Source of the DNA: Candidatus Chlorobium masyuteum
GTDB taxonomy: Bacteria > Bacteroidota > Chlorobiia > Chlorobiales > Chlorobiaceae
Assembly (NCBI RefSeq): GCF_011601315.1
Contig: NZ_JAAORA010000005.1
Span: 104,771-168,770, forward strand
Direction: 5' to 3'
Length of the DNA: 64,000 bases
Below the pieces are notes generated by a model, which saw nothing but the letters and a program-made list of their open reading frames with translations, was not told the DNA's origin and made no database searches. This document shows positions 1 to 9,834 of the stretch, in pieces. Position 1 is the stretch's first letter. Every line of letters starts with the position of its first letter. A program made the translations under genes and the position numbers.

Positions 1-777
1 TCTCTCTATGGCCGGTCCGGAAAGAATCGGGTGTGTTGCTGCGGCATAAATTTTAAGGCCGCCGGCTTCACGGATGGCTTTTGCGGCATTGACAATGGTG
101 CCGGCAGTATCGATCATGTCATCGACAAGCAGGACGTTTTTGCCTCTGACATCGCCGATGATGTTCATCACTTCAGCAACGTTGGCTGCCGGACGGCGTT
201 TGTCGACAATCACCAGATCGGTGCCGAGCTCTTCAGCAAATTTTCTTGCAAGCTTTACTCCGCCGACATCAGGAGAGGCAACAACAAGGTTATCGCGGAA
301 CTCTCTTTGACGGATATCGTTTATCAGGACGACACTTGAGTAGAGGTGATCAAAGGGGATATCAAAAAAGCCCTGAATCTGCGGTGCATGCAGATCCATG
401 GTCAGAATGCGGTTGGCTCCGGCTTCAGTAAGCAGGTTTGCCACGAGTTTTGCCGTAATGGCCACGCGGGGCCGGTCCTTTCTGTCCTGCCGTGCATAGC
501 CGTAATAGGGCATGACCGCCGTGATCCTTGCGGCCGAAGAGCGTCTGGCTGCATCAATCATGATAAGCAGCTCCATCAGGTTGTCGCCCGGAGGGTTCGT
601 AGACTGGATTATGAAGAGATCCGATCCTCTGATAGACTCGAAAAAGTTAACAGAGATCTCCCCGTCAGAGAAGTTTTCGACTTTGGCATTGCCAAGCGTC
701 ATGTCGAGGTACGATGCAATCTTTTCGGCAAGAGCCGGATTACTGCGCCCAGCGAAAATTTTAATGGGTTTTGCCAT
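1..777 (-). CDS. prs: Ribose-phosphate pyrophosphokinase, 5' part (runs off window edge)
   Basis: Makes PRPP from ribose 5-phosphate and ATP for purine, pyrimidine, His and Trp synthesis in the cytosol. The reading frame is open from the ATG at 777 to base 1 (259 codons) with no stop, so the 3' end lies outside the window. Visible family motifs are the start [17 protein letters not shown], the FSDGEI segment, [10 protein letters not shown] (ATP/catalytic loop), the [13 protein letters not shown] segment and the PRPP-binding loop [13 protein letters not shown] near residues 215-227. An in-frame ATG at 789 exists, but the AGGA just before 777 and the conserved N-terminus favour 777. It is divergent from lpxD. 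Confidence 0.95.
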   Translation of the reverse strand, partial: MAKPIKIFAGRSNPALAEKIASYLDMTLGNAKVENFSDGEISVNFFESIRGSDLFIIQSTNPPGDNLMELLIMIDAARRSSAARITAVMPYYGYARQDRKDRPRVAITAKLVANLLTEAGANRILTMDLHAPQIQGFFDIPFDHLYSSVVLINDIRQREFRDNLVVASPDVGGVKLARKFAEELGTDLVIVDKRRPAANVAEVMNIIGDVRGKNVLLVDDMIDTAGTIVNAAKAIREAGGLKIYAAATHPILSGPAIER

Positions 778-957
778 CGGGTCCTGCATTTTCAAATGAA
801 AGGGATTATATTATGGCAGTGATTCAGTTTCCCGGTGTATCCCCGCTCTTTTTGTGCGGTTGATGATACGCTCAAGAGACTTCGAATATAAATAAAAAGG
901 CTGAAAAATTAATTAATTATTTCCTCTTTCTAACGTTCGGTTAATTGCTTGAAAAAT

Positions 958-2013
958 ATGACTATTCAGGAGATCAGGGAGTACCTGCTCCGCTTTTCGG
1001 ACTCGGTTGAACTGCTCGGCAGTGGTGAGGGGAAGATCACCGGTCCGGCCAAAATTGAACTTGCCGGCCCGGGGCAGGTAAGCTTTATAGCCAACGAAAA
1101 ATATATCCGCTTTCTCTCCACAACCGAAGCCTCTCTGGTTATTGTGCATCCCTCGGTTTCTGTTGACGAGTTCACAGAAAAACGATCATTTCTCAAGGTC
1201 AGTGACCCCTATACCGCGTTTGTTTTTCTCCTGAAAATATTTGCTCCCCCCCGTGTTATAACCGCCCCCGGCATCGCGTCGAGCGCTGTTATCGGCAGCG
1301 GTACCACAATTGCTGACGGTGTATCAGTCGGTGAGTATGCAGTGATCGGCGATAACTGTTCAATCGGCCGTAACAGTGTTATCGGCTCGCATAGTGTGCT
1401 TCTGAACGGCGTAACGCTTGGTGAGGATGTTCTTCTTTTTCCCCGTGTCACCCTCTATGAAGGAACCGTTCTCGGCAACAGGGTGGTTGTACACTCAGGG
1501 AGCGTTATCGGTGCTGACGGATTCGGTTTTGCTCCCCAGAGCGACGGATCCTATGTGAAGATTCCCCAGATGGGTGTTGTCGAGATCGGCGATGATGTCG
1601 AGATCGGCGCGAACTCCACGATTGACCGGGCGACCATGGGCAGTACGGTGATCGGACGGGGAGTCAAGATTGATAACCTTGTTCAGATAGCCCATAACTG
1701 CAAGATTGGTGATGATACGGTCATTGCTGCACAGGCCGGGATTTCAGGCAGCGTAGTCGTTGGCCGTCACTGCCTTATTGGCGGGCAGGCCGGATTTGCC
1801 GGTCATCTTGAACTTGCCGACAATATTCAGGTTGCAGCCAAAACCGGTATCTCGAAATCCTTTCTGCAGCCGGGCACGGTTCTGCGTGGAACTCCCGCTC
1901 AGCCGATGCGTGATCAGTTGAAGCTTGAGGCGATGATGCGTAATCTTGGTGCGATGAAAGAGAAGCTTGACCTGCTTGATGCCGCGTTGAAAGAACGTAA
2001 ATCAGACGCGTGA
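958..2013 (+). CDS. lpxD: UDP-3-O-(3-hydroxyacyl)glucosamine N-acyltransferase
   Basis: Third step of lipid A synthesis: transfers a 3-hydroxyacyl chain from acyl-ACP to UDP-3-O-acylglucosamine at the inner face of the inner membrane. The 351-residue protein has the N-terminal uridine-binding domain (FIANEKY near residue 44), then a long left-handed beta helix of hexapeptide repeats. The catalytic His lies in IAHNCKIG, followed by AAQAGISGS and AGHLELAD. The C-terminal helix ([15 protein letters not shown]) is the ACP-contact region. A TTG three codons upstream (949) is in frame; I prefer the ATG. No clear ribosome site is visible. Confidence 0.95.
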   Translation: MTIQEIREYLLRFSDSVELLGSGEGKITGPAKIELAGPGQVSFIANEKYIRFLSTTEASLVIVHPSVSVDEFTEKRSFLKVSDPYTAFVFLLKIFAPPRVITAPGIASSAVIGSGTTIADGVSVGEYAVIGDNCSIGRNSVIGSHSVLLNGVTLGEDVLLFPRVTLYEGTVLGNRVVVHSGSVIGADGFGFAPQSDGSYVKIPQMGVVEIGDDVEIGANSTIDRATMGSTVIGRGVKIDNLVQIAHNCKIGDDTVIAAQAGISGSVVVGRHCLIGGQAGFAGHLELADNIQVAAKTGISKSFLQPGTVLRGTPAQPMRDQLKLEAMMRNLGAMKEKLDLLDAALKERKSDA

Positions 2014-2047
2014 TGACCGGATGGCCCCGTATTGTTCTATGCGGGGT

Positions 2048-4717
2048 TCAGTGCTCTTGCAGAGCGCTGTTCAGGTTCCAGTTATAGGGAAGGTATCGCA
2101 CATGCAGTGATGAGAGGTGCTCTTCTATCCACCCTTTTTGCTCCTCCCCGACCCAGGGCAGCAGTGAAAGAATGATTTCCCGTCTCGTGCGGCCGAAATC
2201 TCCGCTGTACCAGTCGAAGACCGGAGAGAGCCGGAGTGTGTTGTGCTTCCTGTCAATCTCCATTCCCTGTCGATTGATAAAACTTCTTGCCGCCATATCA
2301 AGCTGCCGGTCGATGATCGCCGCATCATAGAACTCAACGGGCGGGCAGCTCGATGCCGCGCAGACCAGTGCAAAGTGGATGCGCGGATCGAACTGCTCAA
2401 GCATGAGCGCTTTTCGCGGATCGCTTTCAAGGAATGGTTTGTTCGGGAAAAAAGGGTGCGGACGGTTTATGCGGAGGATGCCGTGCTCAATGTCATCGGG
2501 CGAAAAGAAGATTCCACCGATCGTGTAGCCGATCCTGCCGAAGAAGTTGACGATTTCAAGTACCGAGCTTTGAATATTGAATTCAATGACTCCGTGAATA
2601 ATGAGAATGTTGTAGATATTGATCCAGAACGCCTTTTTTTCCTCGTCGCTTTTGAGTGTTTCCGGTTTGAAGCTGTTGAGTGATCCTGCAAGCCGGAGAT
2701 AGTGGAGGAACTCTCCGGACTGTTTCAGCGCCGCATAATTGATCACGCCCCTCTCTGCATTGAAAAATGCCCCCTGAAGTCTGCCCAGTGCCTGCTTCAG
2801 CCGGGCGCCGGTCTCGATGCCCGATTCCGGATCGCTCTCTGCTCTTTTGTTCAGCGTGACCTGGATGGGAAGAAGGTTCCGCAGCCTGTCGCCCCAGGAG
2901 GGCATCGTTACTGCTTTTTGCAGTTCAGGGTGTTTTCCGAGGATTGCCGATACCGCATTGATATAGCCGATATGGCTGAATGCCTGGGGGAAGTTGCCGA
3001 GCATCTCCAGCTTTTTGGTGTCAAACTCTTCCGAAAAGAGGCCGAGATGGTTTGATGCCGTGAGGGTTCTCTGAAGCAGCTCTCTTGCCTCATCGCTTTT
3101 GCCTGAAAGCGCAAGAGACTCCACCAGCCAGAAATTGCAGAGCACAAATCCGCCCTCCTCCCCTTTGAGTCCGTCTTCCGAGCGGTAGCGGAGCAGAAAC
3201 CCGTTTTCCATAAGCCCGTTCCGGCATGCCTCAATGGTGCCCTGCACCCGTTTGTCATCAACAGGAAGGAACCCTGCAAGCGGAAGCAGAAGGAGGCTGG
3301 CATCCAGATCCGTTGAACCGTATTTCTGTACAAAACTGTTCAGTGCAGGGTTGTATCCTTTCTCCAGAATATCGTTCCTGATACGATCACGCTCCTCTTT
3401 CCAGCGCTCAACCGGGGCGTCAAAACCGAAACGGCGGGCTATGGTGATGCCGCGGTCAAGGGCAACCCAGCACATCACTTTTGAATAGACGAAATGATGC
3501 GGTCCGTTGCGTACCTCCCAGATGCCGTCATCGGGTTTCTGCCAGTTCTCTATGGCCAGCTCGCAGATGTTGCTGAAAAACGGCCAGAGCTCCTCGTCGA
3601 TCTTCCCTGCGTAATCCGAGAGACGCAGAGCGCTCTCCATGACCTCTCCATAGATATCCCACTGGTTCTGGCGGTGGGCGTCGTTGCCGATTCTCACCGG
3701 TTGCGAATTGCGGTACCCCTTCAAATGGCCGAGTGTCTTCTCCCTGAGCCGTTCCTTTCCCTGCAGGGTATACATGATTTGCAGGTTACGACTGCCGTAT
3801 TTCCGGTAGGTGAGCTGCAGCCAGCGAAGATAGGCATCCGCTTCGTTGATGTGACCAACGGTGAAAAGCGCTTTGAGCGTGAAGGATGAATCTCTCAGCC
3901 AGCTGAAACGGTAATCCCAGTTTCTTTCACCGCCCAAAGTTTCCGGAAGGGATGTCGTTGCCGCAGCGGCAATGGCTCCGGTCGGCTGAAAGGTCAGGAG
4001 TTTAAGTGCAAGCAGGGAGCGGTTGATCATCGGCATGAACTCTCCCAGATATGCGCACCGCTCCCCCAGGCAGTGATTTACCCACTCCTGCCAGAAGAGC
4101 ATATTCTCTTCAAAAGGACAGGGGAGAGCCTCACCGGATTTCACGCTTCCAAAGAGGAGATCTATGTGAGCTTCACCGGGAGCTGCGAACCGGAGCTCAA
4201 GCGTGAGCGTGCCTGAAGTAATGCCGATCAGCGAGCAACGGCTGCATACTACGCTGAGCGTAAGCGTTCTGCGCCCGTAGCGGATGGTATAGCGGTTCTC
4301 TCCTGCCGGTGCTATTTCGGGCACCACTCTGGCAAAATCCGGTCGAGCCATCAACGTCAGGGTAAAGGCCATATCTCCCCTGACGACCCTCAGGCAGCGG
4401 TGGATGCGCTGTTGTGTTTCACTGTGCGCTCCGGGTTGTTTTACCGGCATGAAATCATAAAGCAGTGCTTCGGCCCCGTCAGTGGTGAATCTGCACGAGA
4501 GGATGTTGGTATTGGAGATATACTCCTGATGTGACGTGAAGGGCCCGGAGGGTTGCAGCGAGAAGAATCCCCCTTTTTCATCATCAAGCAGTGCGGCAAA
4601 GAGAGTCGGGGAGTCGAGCCGGGGCAGAGAACAGTAATCAATGGAGCCCTCTTTCGAGACCAGGGCGACCGTGTGAAGATCCCCTATAACTCCGTAATCG
4701 GCAATGCTTCTGTACAT
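2048..4717 (-). CDS. GH15 glucoamylase/trehalase-like protein fused to DUF547
   Basis: An 889-residue two-part protein. Residues 1-600 match the bacterial glycoside hydrolase family 15 fold: start YRSIADYGVIGDLHTVALV, the GAIAAAATTSLPE and NWDYRFSWLRDSSF motifs, and a later LLPLAGFLP segment. This family hydrolyses alpha-glucosides such as trehalose or maltodextrins. Residues 640-889 form a DUF547 domain (KKAFWINIYNILIIHGV, HFALVCAASSCPPV), usually a separate protein. No signal peptide is seen, so a cytosolic location is likely. The GH15 substrate cannot be read from sequence. The fusion appears to be one continuous frame without a break. Confidence 0.88.
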   Translation of the reverse strand: MYRSIADYGVIGDLHTVALVSKEGSIDYCSLPRLDSPTLFAALLDDEKGGFFSLQPSGPFTSHQEYISNTNILSCRFTTDGAEALLYDFMPVKQPGAHSETQQRIHRCLRVVRGDMAFTLTLMARPDFARVVPEIAPAGENRYTIRYGRRTLTLSVVCSRCSLIGITSGTLTLELRFAAPGEAHIDLLFGSVKSGEALPCPFEENMLFWQEWVNHCLGERCAYLGEFMPMINRSLLALKLLTFQPTGAIAAAATTSLPETLGGERNWDYRFSWLRDSSFTLKALFTVGHINEADAYLRWLQLTYRKYGSRNLQIMYTLQGKERLREKTLGHLKGYRNSQPVRIGNDAHRQNQWDIYGEVMESALRLSDYAGKIDEELWPFFSNICELAIENWQKPDDGIWEVRNGPHHFVYSKVMCWVALDRGITIARRFGFDAPVERWKEERDRIRNDILEKGYNPALNSFVQKYGSTDLDASLLLLPLAGFLPVDDKRVQGTIEACRNGLMENGFLLRYRSEDGLKGEEGGFVLCNFWLVESLALSGKSDEARELLQRTLTASNHLGLFSEEFDTKKLEMLGNFPQAFSHIGYINAVSAILGKHPELQKAVTMPSWGDRLRNLLPIQVTLNKRAESDPESGIETGARLKQALGRLQGAFFNAERGVINYAALKQSGEFLHYLRLAGSLNSFKPETLKSDEEKKAFWINIYNILIIHGVIEFNIQSSVLEIVNFFGRIGYTIGGIFFSPDDIEHGILRINRPHPFFPNKPFLESDPRKALMLEQFDPRIHFALVCAASSCPPVEFYDAAIIDRQLDMAARSFINRQGMEIDRKHNTLRLSPVFDWYSGDFGRTRREIILSLLPWVGEEQKGWIEEHLSSLHVRYLPYNWNLNSALQEH

Positions 4718-4839
4718 TTCCGCATTCCTGTTTTATCCGGCAGGGAGAAAGAGAAAAAAGCGCTACAGCAGATAATAACGAATTCCCGGAACACGGCACG
4801 CTGTTTCGTGCGGCATTGTTCCGGGAGGAGATACAACGG

Positions 4840-5235
4840 TCAGGAGAGATTCCTTGGAACCTGTGAGGAGTGGTGGTGAATGATAGGCTGCTCTCTTGAA
4901 ATATCGACCATAAAGCTGAAGCGTGAAGGGAAGGAGAGCAGAACCTGGTCAACTTCGAACTCAAAGGAGTAGATCCCGCTGAGAGCAAAGAGTGTATCGC
5001 TCAGTGCCTGTTTTCTGAGTGCCTTGTTGTGGAGTCGAACACCAAGTCCATCCCTTGATGCGAGTTGTCCGAAATAGCCTTTTATACCCTCAGGGGTTGT
5101 GACGGTATGGGGGGAAAACGTCGGAACAAGAACCGCAGCTTCATCATACAGAGCCGCAATATCATCGGGACTTCCGCTGCAGACCCTTGAAACCCATTGA
5201 AAGAGAACCTCTTCAGCATTTTTGAAGTGTGTCAT
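4840..5235 (-). CDS. SnoaL/DUF4440-like NTF2-fold protein
   Basis: A 131-residue protein with the cone-shaped NTF2-fold pattern: an N-terminal helix (EEVLFQWVSRVCSG), DDIAALYDEAAVLVPTFS, then GIKGYFGQL and alternating strands. Similar small proteins bind ligands or associate with kinases; no catalytic residues can be assigned. A GTG at 5244 is also in frame; I chose the ATG at 5235. It lies alone between the GH15-DUF547 gene and the terminator of the OmpA-like gene, on the same strand as both. Function unknown. Confidence 0.72.
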   Translation of the reverse strand: MTHFKNAEEVLFQWVSRVCSGSPDDIAALYDEAAVLVPTFSPHTVTTPEGIKGYFGQLASRDGLGVRLHNKALRKQALSDTLFALSGIYSFEFEVDQVLLSFPSRFSFMVDISREQPIIHHHSSQVPRNLS

Positions 5236-5370
5236 GGCAAGCACAATGTTTTTGATTCTGTTTGCTGCGCTGCGCTCTTGAGTGCAAGGCAGGAGCGGGT
5301 TGTATGGTCGGAAATGTAAGATTTTTTTATGTTCACCGCTATTAATTTATTCGGCGGTTTGACGGCCCGA

Positions 5371-5405
5371 AAAAAAAGCCTGAACGGGGTGCGTTCAGGC
5401 TTTTT
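5371..5405 (-). terminator. Rho-independent terminator of the OmpA-like gene
   Basis: An 8 bp perfect stem (GCCTGAAC / GTTCAGGC, 5378-5385 and 5393-5400) with a 7-base loop. Read on the minus strand it is followed by a run of eight T. It lies 35-70 bases past the stop of the OmpA-like gene. The plus strand also ends in five T, so it may work both ways. Confidence 0.85.
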
Positions 5406-5439
5406 AATGGTTCACTTCTTTCCGTGCAGGAAAAGGTTA

Positions 5440-6126
5440 CTAATCCAGACGACCGGATGCAGCCTTCTGTTTGAGCTCCTCATTGGCATAGATCAGCACT
5501 TCAACACGGCGGTTACTCTGGCGGCCGTATTCCGTGTCGTTGGATGCCACAGGACGTGACTGACCGTAGCCGACAGGGGAGAGTCTGCGATCTGAAACAC
5601 CGTATGCACTCAGCAGTTTGCCAACCGACTCGGCCCTTCTTTCGGAGAGCAGCTGGTTTGATGCTGCGCTGCCGGTATTATCGGTATGCCCTTCAATAAC
5701 GACTTTGGTGTCATCGTAGCGGTTGAAAATCCGGGCAAGTTTTTCAATGTTTGCACGGCTGGTTGAGGATAACGTTGATGAGCCGGTTGTGAAGAGAATC
5801 CCGGAATCCATCGTTACCCTTATGCCTTCGCCTTCCCGTTCAACCTGCACGCCGTTGACTTCGTTGCGGATTTCAGCGGCCTGTTTGTCCATGTAGTTGC
5901 CGATCAAAGCTCCGCTTGCACCGCCGATGGCAGCGCCGATAAGGGCACCTTTGGCCCAGCTTCCGGTTCTGCTTCCGATAATACCCCCGATTACTCCGCC
6001 TGCGGTTGCGCCGATACCCGCACCACGTCCCGCATTGCTTGATGACTGGCAGCCCCAGGTCAGTGTGGTCATGGCGAGAATAAGCAGCAGTGCTACCGGT
6101 CTGGTGAGTTTTTGCAGATGTGTCAT
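5440..6126 (-). CDS. OmpA-family outer-membrane lipoprotein with glycine zipper
   Basis: A 228-residue exported lipoprotein. The signal peptide VALLLILAMTTLTWGC ends in a lipobox with the acylated Cys near residue 26. A glycine-zipper segment follows (residues 34-78, many GxxxG such as GAGIGATAGGVIGGIIG), then a C-terminal OmpA domain that binds peptidoglycan (VVIEGHTDNTGS, NQLLSERRAESV, GYGQSRPVASN, NRRVEV). This layout is that of YiaD/Pal-like proteins that tether the outer membrane to the wall. It has its own terminator at 5371-5405. Confidence 0.92.
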   Translation of the reverse strand: MTHLQKLTRPVALLLILAMTTLTWGCQSSSNAGRGAGIGATAGGVIGGIIGSRTGSWAKGALIGAAIGGASGALIGNYMDKQAAEIRNEVNGVQVEREGEGIRVTMDSGILFTTGSSTLSSTSRANIEKLARIFNRYDDTKVVIEGHTDNTGSAASNQLLSERRAESVGKLLSAYGVSDRRLSPVGYGQSRPVASNDTEYGRQSNRRVEVLIYANEELKQKAASGRLD

Positions 6127-6415
6127 AGTTGTCTGTTGTTATGAATTAAAAAGAGAACAAAAGTATGAAAATAGTTCAAATGTGGTATCACAATAAACGG
6201 CCATCAGGATTTCCACATCACGACAAAACCGGCCTTTCGGGAAGTTGCTTTGAAATATAAAGAGATCCGGAATCTGTACATTATAATCACCATAGAGCGG
6301 CTTAAGTTCCTTGCATGCAGGAAGAAGGCGAATATAGCGGTTTTTTTTCTTCATTCACCTCTTTTTGAGGGGAGCGGCAAGGGGGAGGTAAAGGGGTGCC
6401 GGAATTCGCCTCCCG

Positions 6416-6826
6416 CTAACGATCGGAGTTGATCAGGAGCAGGGGGATCGTGATTTTTTTTCGAAGCGTTCTTGATACACTTCCAAAGAGAATTCTTTCC
6501 GGCAGCCGGTGGCCATGAGTCGCCATGGCAAGGAGGTCATACCCGTTCTCCTCTATTTCAGAGAGAATTTCATCCTCCGGTTCTCCACTTCTGATAATCA
6601 CTCTCGCGTCAATGCCATCTGCCTGCATCTTCTCCCGGTAGCGGTTCAGCAGCGTGACAGCCTGCATTCGAAGGTCTCTGTCCTGATCGAGGGTATGGGA
6701 GTGGACAACATGCAGAAGATGGACCACTGAACCCGGTTCTGAAGCAAGTGATGACACATGCTCGATTACGGTCATGTCTGCATCAGAGCAGTCAATGGCT
6801 GTAAGGATATTTCTGTACCTGTGCAT
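6416..6826 (-). CDS. Universal stress protein (UspA family)
   Basis: A 136-residue protein starting MHRYRNILTAIDCSDAD, the typical first strand of the UspA fold. The C-terminal nucleotide loop is present as THGHRLPERILFGSVS, close to the family's G-2x-G-9x-G-S/T pattern, so ATP binding is likely. The frame is open further upstream, but GGAGGGAG lies ten bases before the ATG at 6826 and decides the start. Its ATG is one base past the stop of the Nramp gene, so it is the last gene of a three-gene operon (NTF2-like, Nramp, Usp). Confidence 0.9.
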   Translation of the reverse strand: MHRYRNILTAIDCSDADMTVIEHVSSLASEPGSVVHLLHVVHSHTLDQDRDLRMQAVTLLNRYREKMQADGIDARVIIRSGEPEDEILSEIEENGYDLLAMATHGHRLPERILFGSVSRTLRKKITIPLLLINSDR

Positions 6827-6827
6827 A

Positions 6828-8078
6828 TCAGCTCCCTCCGGTAACCGTTGTGTAAAAAAAATAAAAGTTGAGGAAGATAACGATCGCCGCAATGAGAGAT
6901 GCGGCGGCAAACTCCCTGTTCCGGCTTCTGAAACCACCCATTACATTGCTGTTTCGACAGAGAATCAAAAGCGAGAGAAGGGTAAAGGGAAGCTGTATGC
7001 CAAGCATGATCTGGCTGAAAATCAGCAGCCGGAAGGTGTCGGCAGTAAACAGAATGATCAGGAATGATGGTATAGAGGTGGCAAAGACGGCGCTGCGGTA
7101 AAGCCCGGTTCCGGGATCTTCCGGTTTGCCGAGAAACCCGGTCAATACATTAGCTTCAGCCATCGATGAGGTCATGGAAGATCCCACACCCGAAAAAACC
7201 AGAGCGATGGCAAAGAGTAATCCTGCCAGTTCTCCGGCGAGCGGTTTGAGTGTTGCCGATGCCTCTTCAATATTGTATACCTGAACCTGATTATGAAAAA
7301 AAACCGCCGCCGAAACAATAATCATTGATGAATTGACAACCCAGCCGAGAGTCATGGCCGAAATGGTGTCGATTTTTTCATACCGGAGCAGCTTCATTTT
7401 TTCCTGTTCCGATATTCCCCACTCTCTGCTGTGAATGACATTTGAATGCAGAAAAATATTGTGGGGCATGATAAGGGCGCCGAGAATAGCCATCGCCACA
7501 TAGATGTTCTCCCTGCCGAGATGAGGAAGAACCAGTCCGGTCGTGACTGCCGCCCAGTCAGGCTTGACAATCAGGAGTTCGATAAGATAACAGAGGGTTA
7601 TGACCCCGAGAAAACCGACAATGATTGTTTCTATCCGATGGTAGCGCTGGCTGGTGACGAGGAAAATTTTGAGAAAAACAGTGATGAGCACACCGGTCCA
7701 GACCGGTATGCCGAAGAGCAGTGAAAAACCGATCCCGCCTCCGAGAAGCTCGGCAATATCCGTGGCAATGCAGGCAAGAAGTACCGTGATGCCGAGAAAA
7801 GCGGTCACCGGTTTCGGAAAATGTTCGCGTATGTTGACCGCCAGCGATTTGCCTGTAGCTATGCCAAGCTTGGCCGCCATGTGCTGGATCAGAACAAGCA
7901 TGAGTGTACTGAGTGTAACTACCCAGAGCAGCTCGTAGCCGAACCGTGATCCTCCTTCAATGTTGGTTGCCCAGTTTCCCGGATCGACAAACCCCACCGT
8001 AACCAGAAAGCCGGGACCAAGAAAGCCCAGCAGCTTGCTGAATGGCATACCTTTTTTGGCTCTTGAGCTGCTGATCAT
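6828..8078 (-). CDS. Nramp-family divalent metal transporter
   Basis: Proton-coupled importer of Mn(II) or Fe(II) in the inner membrane. The 416-residue protein has about 11 hydrophobic segments. The metal-binding motif DPGN stands in TM1 (near residue 32) and MPHN in TM6 (near residue 204), both intact, so true metal transport is expected. Its ATG overlaps the stop of the upstream NTF2-like gene (ATGA), and the Usp gene follows within two bases. I saw no Fur or MntR box that I could defend. Confidence 0.93.
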   Translation of the reverse strand: MISSSRAKKGMPFSKLLGFLGPGFLVTVGFVDPGNWATNIEGGSRFGYELLWVVTLSTLMLVLIQHMAAKLGIATGKSLAVNIREHFPKPVTAFLGITVLLACIATDIAELLGGGIGFSLLFGIPVWTGVLITVFLKIFLVTSQRYHRIETIIVGFLGVITLCYLIELLIVKPDWAAVTTGLVLPHLGRENIYVAMAILGALIMPHNIFLHSNVIHSREWGISEQEKMKLLRYEKIDTISAMTLGWVVNSSMIIVSAAVFFHNQVQVYNIEEASATLKPLAGELAGLLFAIALVFSGVGSSMTSSMAEANVLTGFLGKPEDPGTGLYRSAVFATSIPSFLIILFTADTFRLLIFSQIMLGIQLPFTLLSLLILCRNSNVMGGFRSRNREFAAASLIAAIVIFLNFYFFYTTVTGGS

Positions 8079-8428
8079 GCCGGCATCGCTTTTCGCAGAT
8101 CCGTAGCGTCAAAAACCAGCCGGATGGCTTTAATGCGGTTGCCGGAAACAGTAAAGAACTCCGCTGTGCGGATAACACCAGCCGGGGTTGCTGTTTCGCA
8201 GTCATAGAGGAGAGCAGCGCCCTCTTTCTCGAAAAAGCTGTTCTGCAGGACTACACGGGTGGTCATCTGAGCAAACTGTTTCAGTGCAGCCAGAAAATCA
8301 TCAGCATTTGAAAATCGCTCCATACTGCCCTGAAAATCAAGATCATCAGCCAGAAAAGAGCGAGCTGCGGCAAAATCACCGCATGTCCAGGCCTTGTGGT
8401 AGGCCTCTATCAGTTTACGGGTATCCAT
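8075..8428 (-). CDS. SnoaL-like NTF2-fold protein
   Basis: A 117-residue protein starting MDTRKLIEAYHKAWTCGDF, the usual N-terminal helix of SnoaL-like proteins; DLDFQGSMERF and IKAIRLVFD match the sheet of the fold. The frame extends upstream to 8563, but the strong ribosome site GGGGAGG before 8428 and the family start fix this ATG. It is the first gene of the operon with Nramp and Usp (4-base overlap). The coupling hints at a shared metal or stress role, but that is inference. Confidence 0.8.
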   Translation of the reverse strand: MDTRKLIEAYHKAWTCGDFAAARSFLADDLDFQGSMERFSNADDFLAALKQFAQMTTRVVLQNSFFEKEGAALLYDCETATPAGVIRTAEFFTVSGNRIKAIRLVFDATDLRKAMPA

Positions 8429-8568
8429 TGACTGCCTCCCCGATGGAAAAGGTTGTAAAAGCTGTGCGGGGGTCATTCCGGGTGCCGCACAAAAGCAGAA
8501 CATACCATAGCTAAACACCAAACCGGGATGAAAAAATTCACAAAACGTGCAACCGGATGCCAAAAAAG

Positions 8569-8607
8569 AAAAAGCACTCTATCGTCACAACCGATAGAGT
8601 GCTTTTT
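8569..8607 (-). terminator. Rho-independent terminator of the LuxR-type gene
   Basis: A 16 bp perfect stem (8569-8584 with 8592-8607), 7-base loop, with A-run and T-run ends. On the minus strand it follows the stop of the regulator gene at 8629 and ends in T-rich sequence. Symmetry means it could also stop plus-strand transcription. Confidence 0.88.
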
Positions 8608-8628
8608 GCAACTATTCAGCAGGGGAGT

Positions 8629-9834
8629 TCAGAAGGTAACGGCCAGCTCGGAAAGATAGGTCTTGATGGATTGATGTTTTCCAAGACCGAGCTTTTTATG
8701 CATTCTGTAACGGATGCTTTCCATACCCCGTGTTGATATGCCGACAGAACGGGCAATATCGCAGGTATCGTAGTTCATCTTTACAAGCAGGCTGATTCTC
8801 AGCTCCCGCTGGTTGAGGTTCGGATGTTTTTTCTGAAGTTTTGACAGAAATACCGAGTCATCTTCAGTCTGTTCGGTGTTCAGCCTTTTTTCAATGGTTT
8901 CGGTCTCTATAAGGCTGAGACAGGTGTCGGCAATTCCCTTTTTAACCTCTGTATCTATTGCAAGAGCATTTATCTGTGCAAGAATGTTCCGCAATTTGGT
9001 TGTTTTTTCGGCAATTGCAGTTGAAACCCGGGTGAGCTCCATATCCTGTGTTGCCAGCCTTGATTTAAGATCAGAGATCTCGGTTTTGAATTCGGTGACC
9101 GATTTTTTATTCAATTCCGCCTGTGCATTCATTTTTATAGTCATCTGGGTTAGTCGATTTTGAAGGTTGTGGGTAAGCTCTTGTAGTTCTTTTTCACAGT
9201 CAATATTTTTAGCGATGAGGTCAAGGCGAAGGGCTTCAATTGCTTTGAAAACCGTATAGTAACGGCTCTCCCCTGGTGGAAGCTCAATCGGCTCTTCAAG
9301 CAGGTTCAGCCACGACAATCTTGCAACAGCTCCAAGAAACCGATGTTCCTCCCTTCTCTCCTCGTCAGGGAGCTCCATTGAAGGCAGCACTCCTGATTTA
9401 TATTCCCTGACTCTTTCAATAACCTCTTCATAGGTTCCGGCCTGAATGACGCACAGTTTTCCGGGTGCAATGGCGGCGAACGATTCGGTTATAATGCGCA
9501 TTGACTCGGCGATATTGTAAAAACCTATAACCCCGAAAAAGGGACTCCAGTTAAAAAAGAGATCGGTAATCGCCAGTTTGTAGCGATAGGTAATACTTGT
9601 GGTATTGGCAAGGTCAAAGATGATATGAAACTCTCTGTTTTCGAGGCCGGCTTCCTGAAGAACAACCTGCAGCAGCTCAGCGTCCATGAAATCAAGAATC
9701 ACATCCTTTTTTGACTCAATCCAGGTGTGAACGATATTATCATCAATCACCTCCATTCGCTTTGTATACCCGGCAGTCGGGTGTACACTTTTCCAGTTGC
9801 TGTTTTTTATGGTGCCCAGACTTGTTTCGCCCAT
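8629..9834 (-). CDS. Coiled-coil regulator with C-terminal LuxR-type HTH
   Basis: A 401-residue predicted cytosolic regulator. Residues 25-150 look like a STAS/SpoIIAA-type alpha/beta domain (FHIIFDLANTTSITYRYK). Residues 205-320 are strongly heptad-like (ELQELTHNLQNRLTQMTIK; IAEKTTKLRNILAQI), so a coiled-coil dimer is likely. The last 65 residues form a LuxR-like helix-turn-helix (LNQRELRISLLVKM, DIARSVGISTRGMESIRYRM, KKLGL). No receiver domain or phosphorylation Asp is seen, so the signal is unknown. It is monocistronic, with its own terminator. Confidence 0.82.
   Translation of the reverse strand: MGETSLGTIKNSNWKSVHPTAGYTKRMEVIDDNIVHTWIESKKDVILDFMDAELLQVVLQEAGLENREFHIIFDLANTTSITYRYKLAITDLFFNWSPFFGVIGFYNIAESMRIITESFAAIAPGKLCVIQAGTYEEVIERVREYKSGVLPSMELPDEERREEHRFLGAVARLSWLNLLEEPIELPPGESRYYTVFKAIEALRLDLIAKNIDCEKELQELTHNLQNRLTQMTIKMNAQAELNKKSVTEFKTEISDLKSRLATQDMELTRVSTAIAEKTTKLRNILAQINALAIDTEVKKGIADTCLSLIETETIEKRLNTEQTEDDSVFLSKLQKKHPNLNQRELRISLLVKMNYDTCDIARSVGISTRGMESIRYRMHKKLGLGKHQSIKTYLSELAVTF

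Noticed and set aside
4638..4988. 116-codon minus-strand ORF between the NTF2-like and GH15 genes
   Set aside because: It overlaps both genes in another frame and has no family features.
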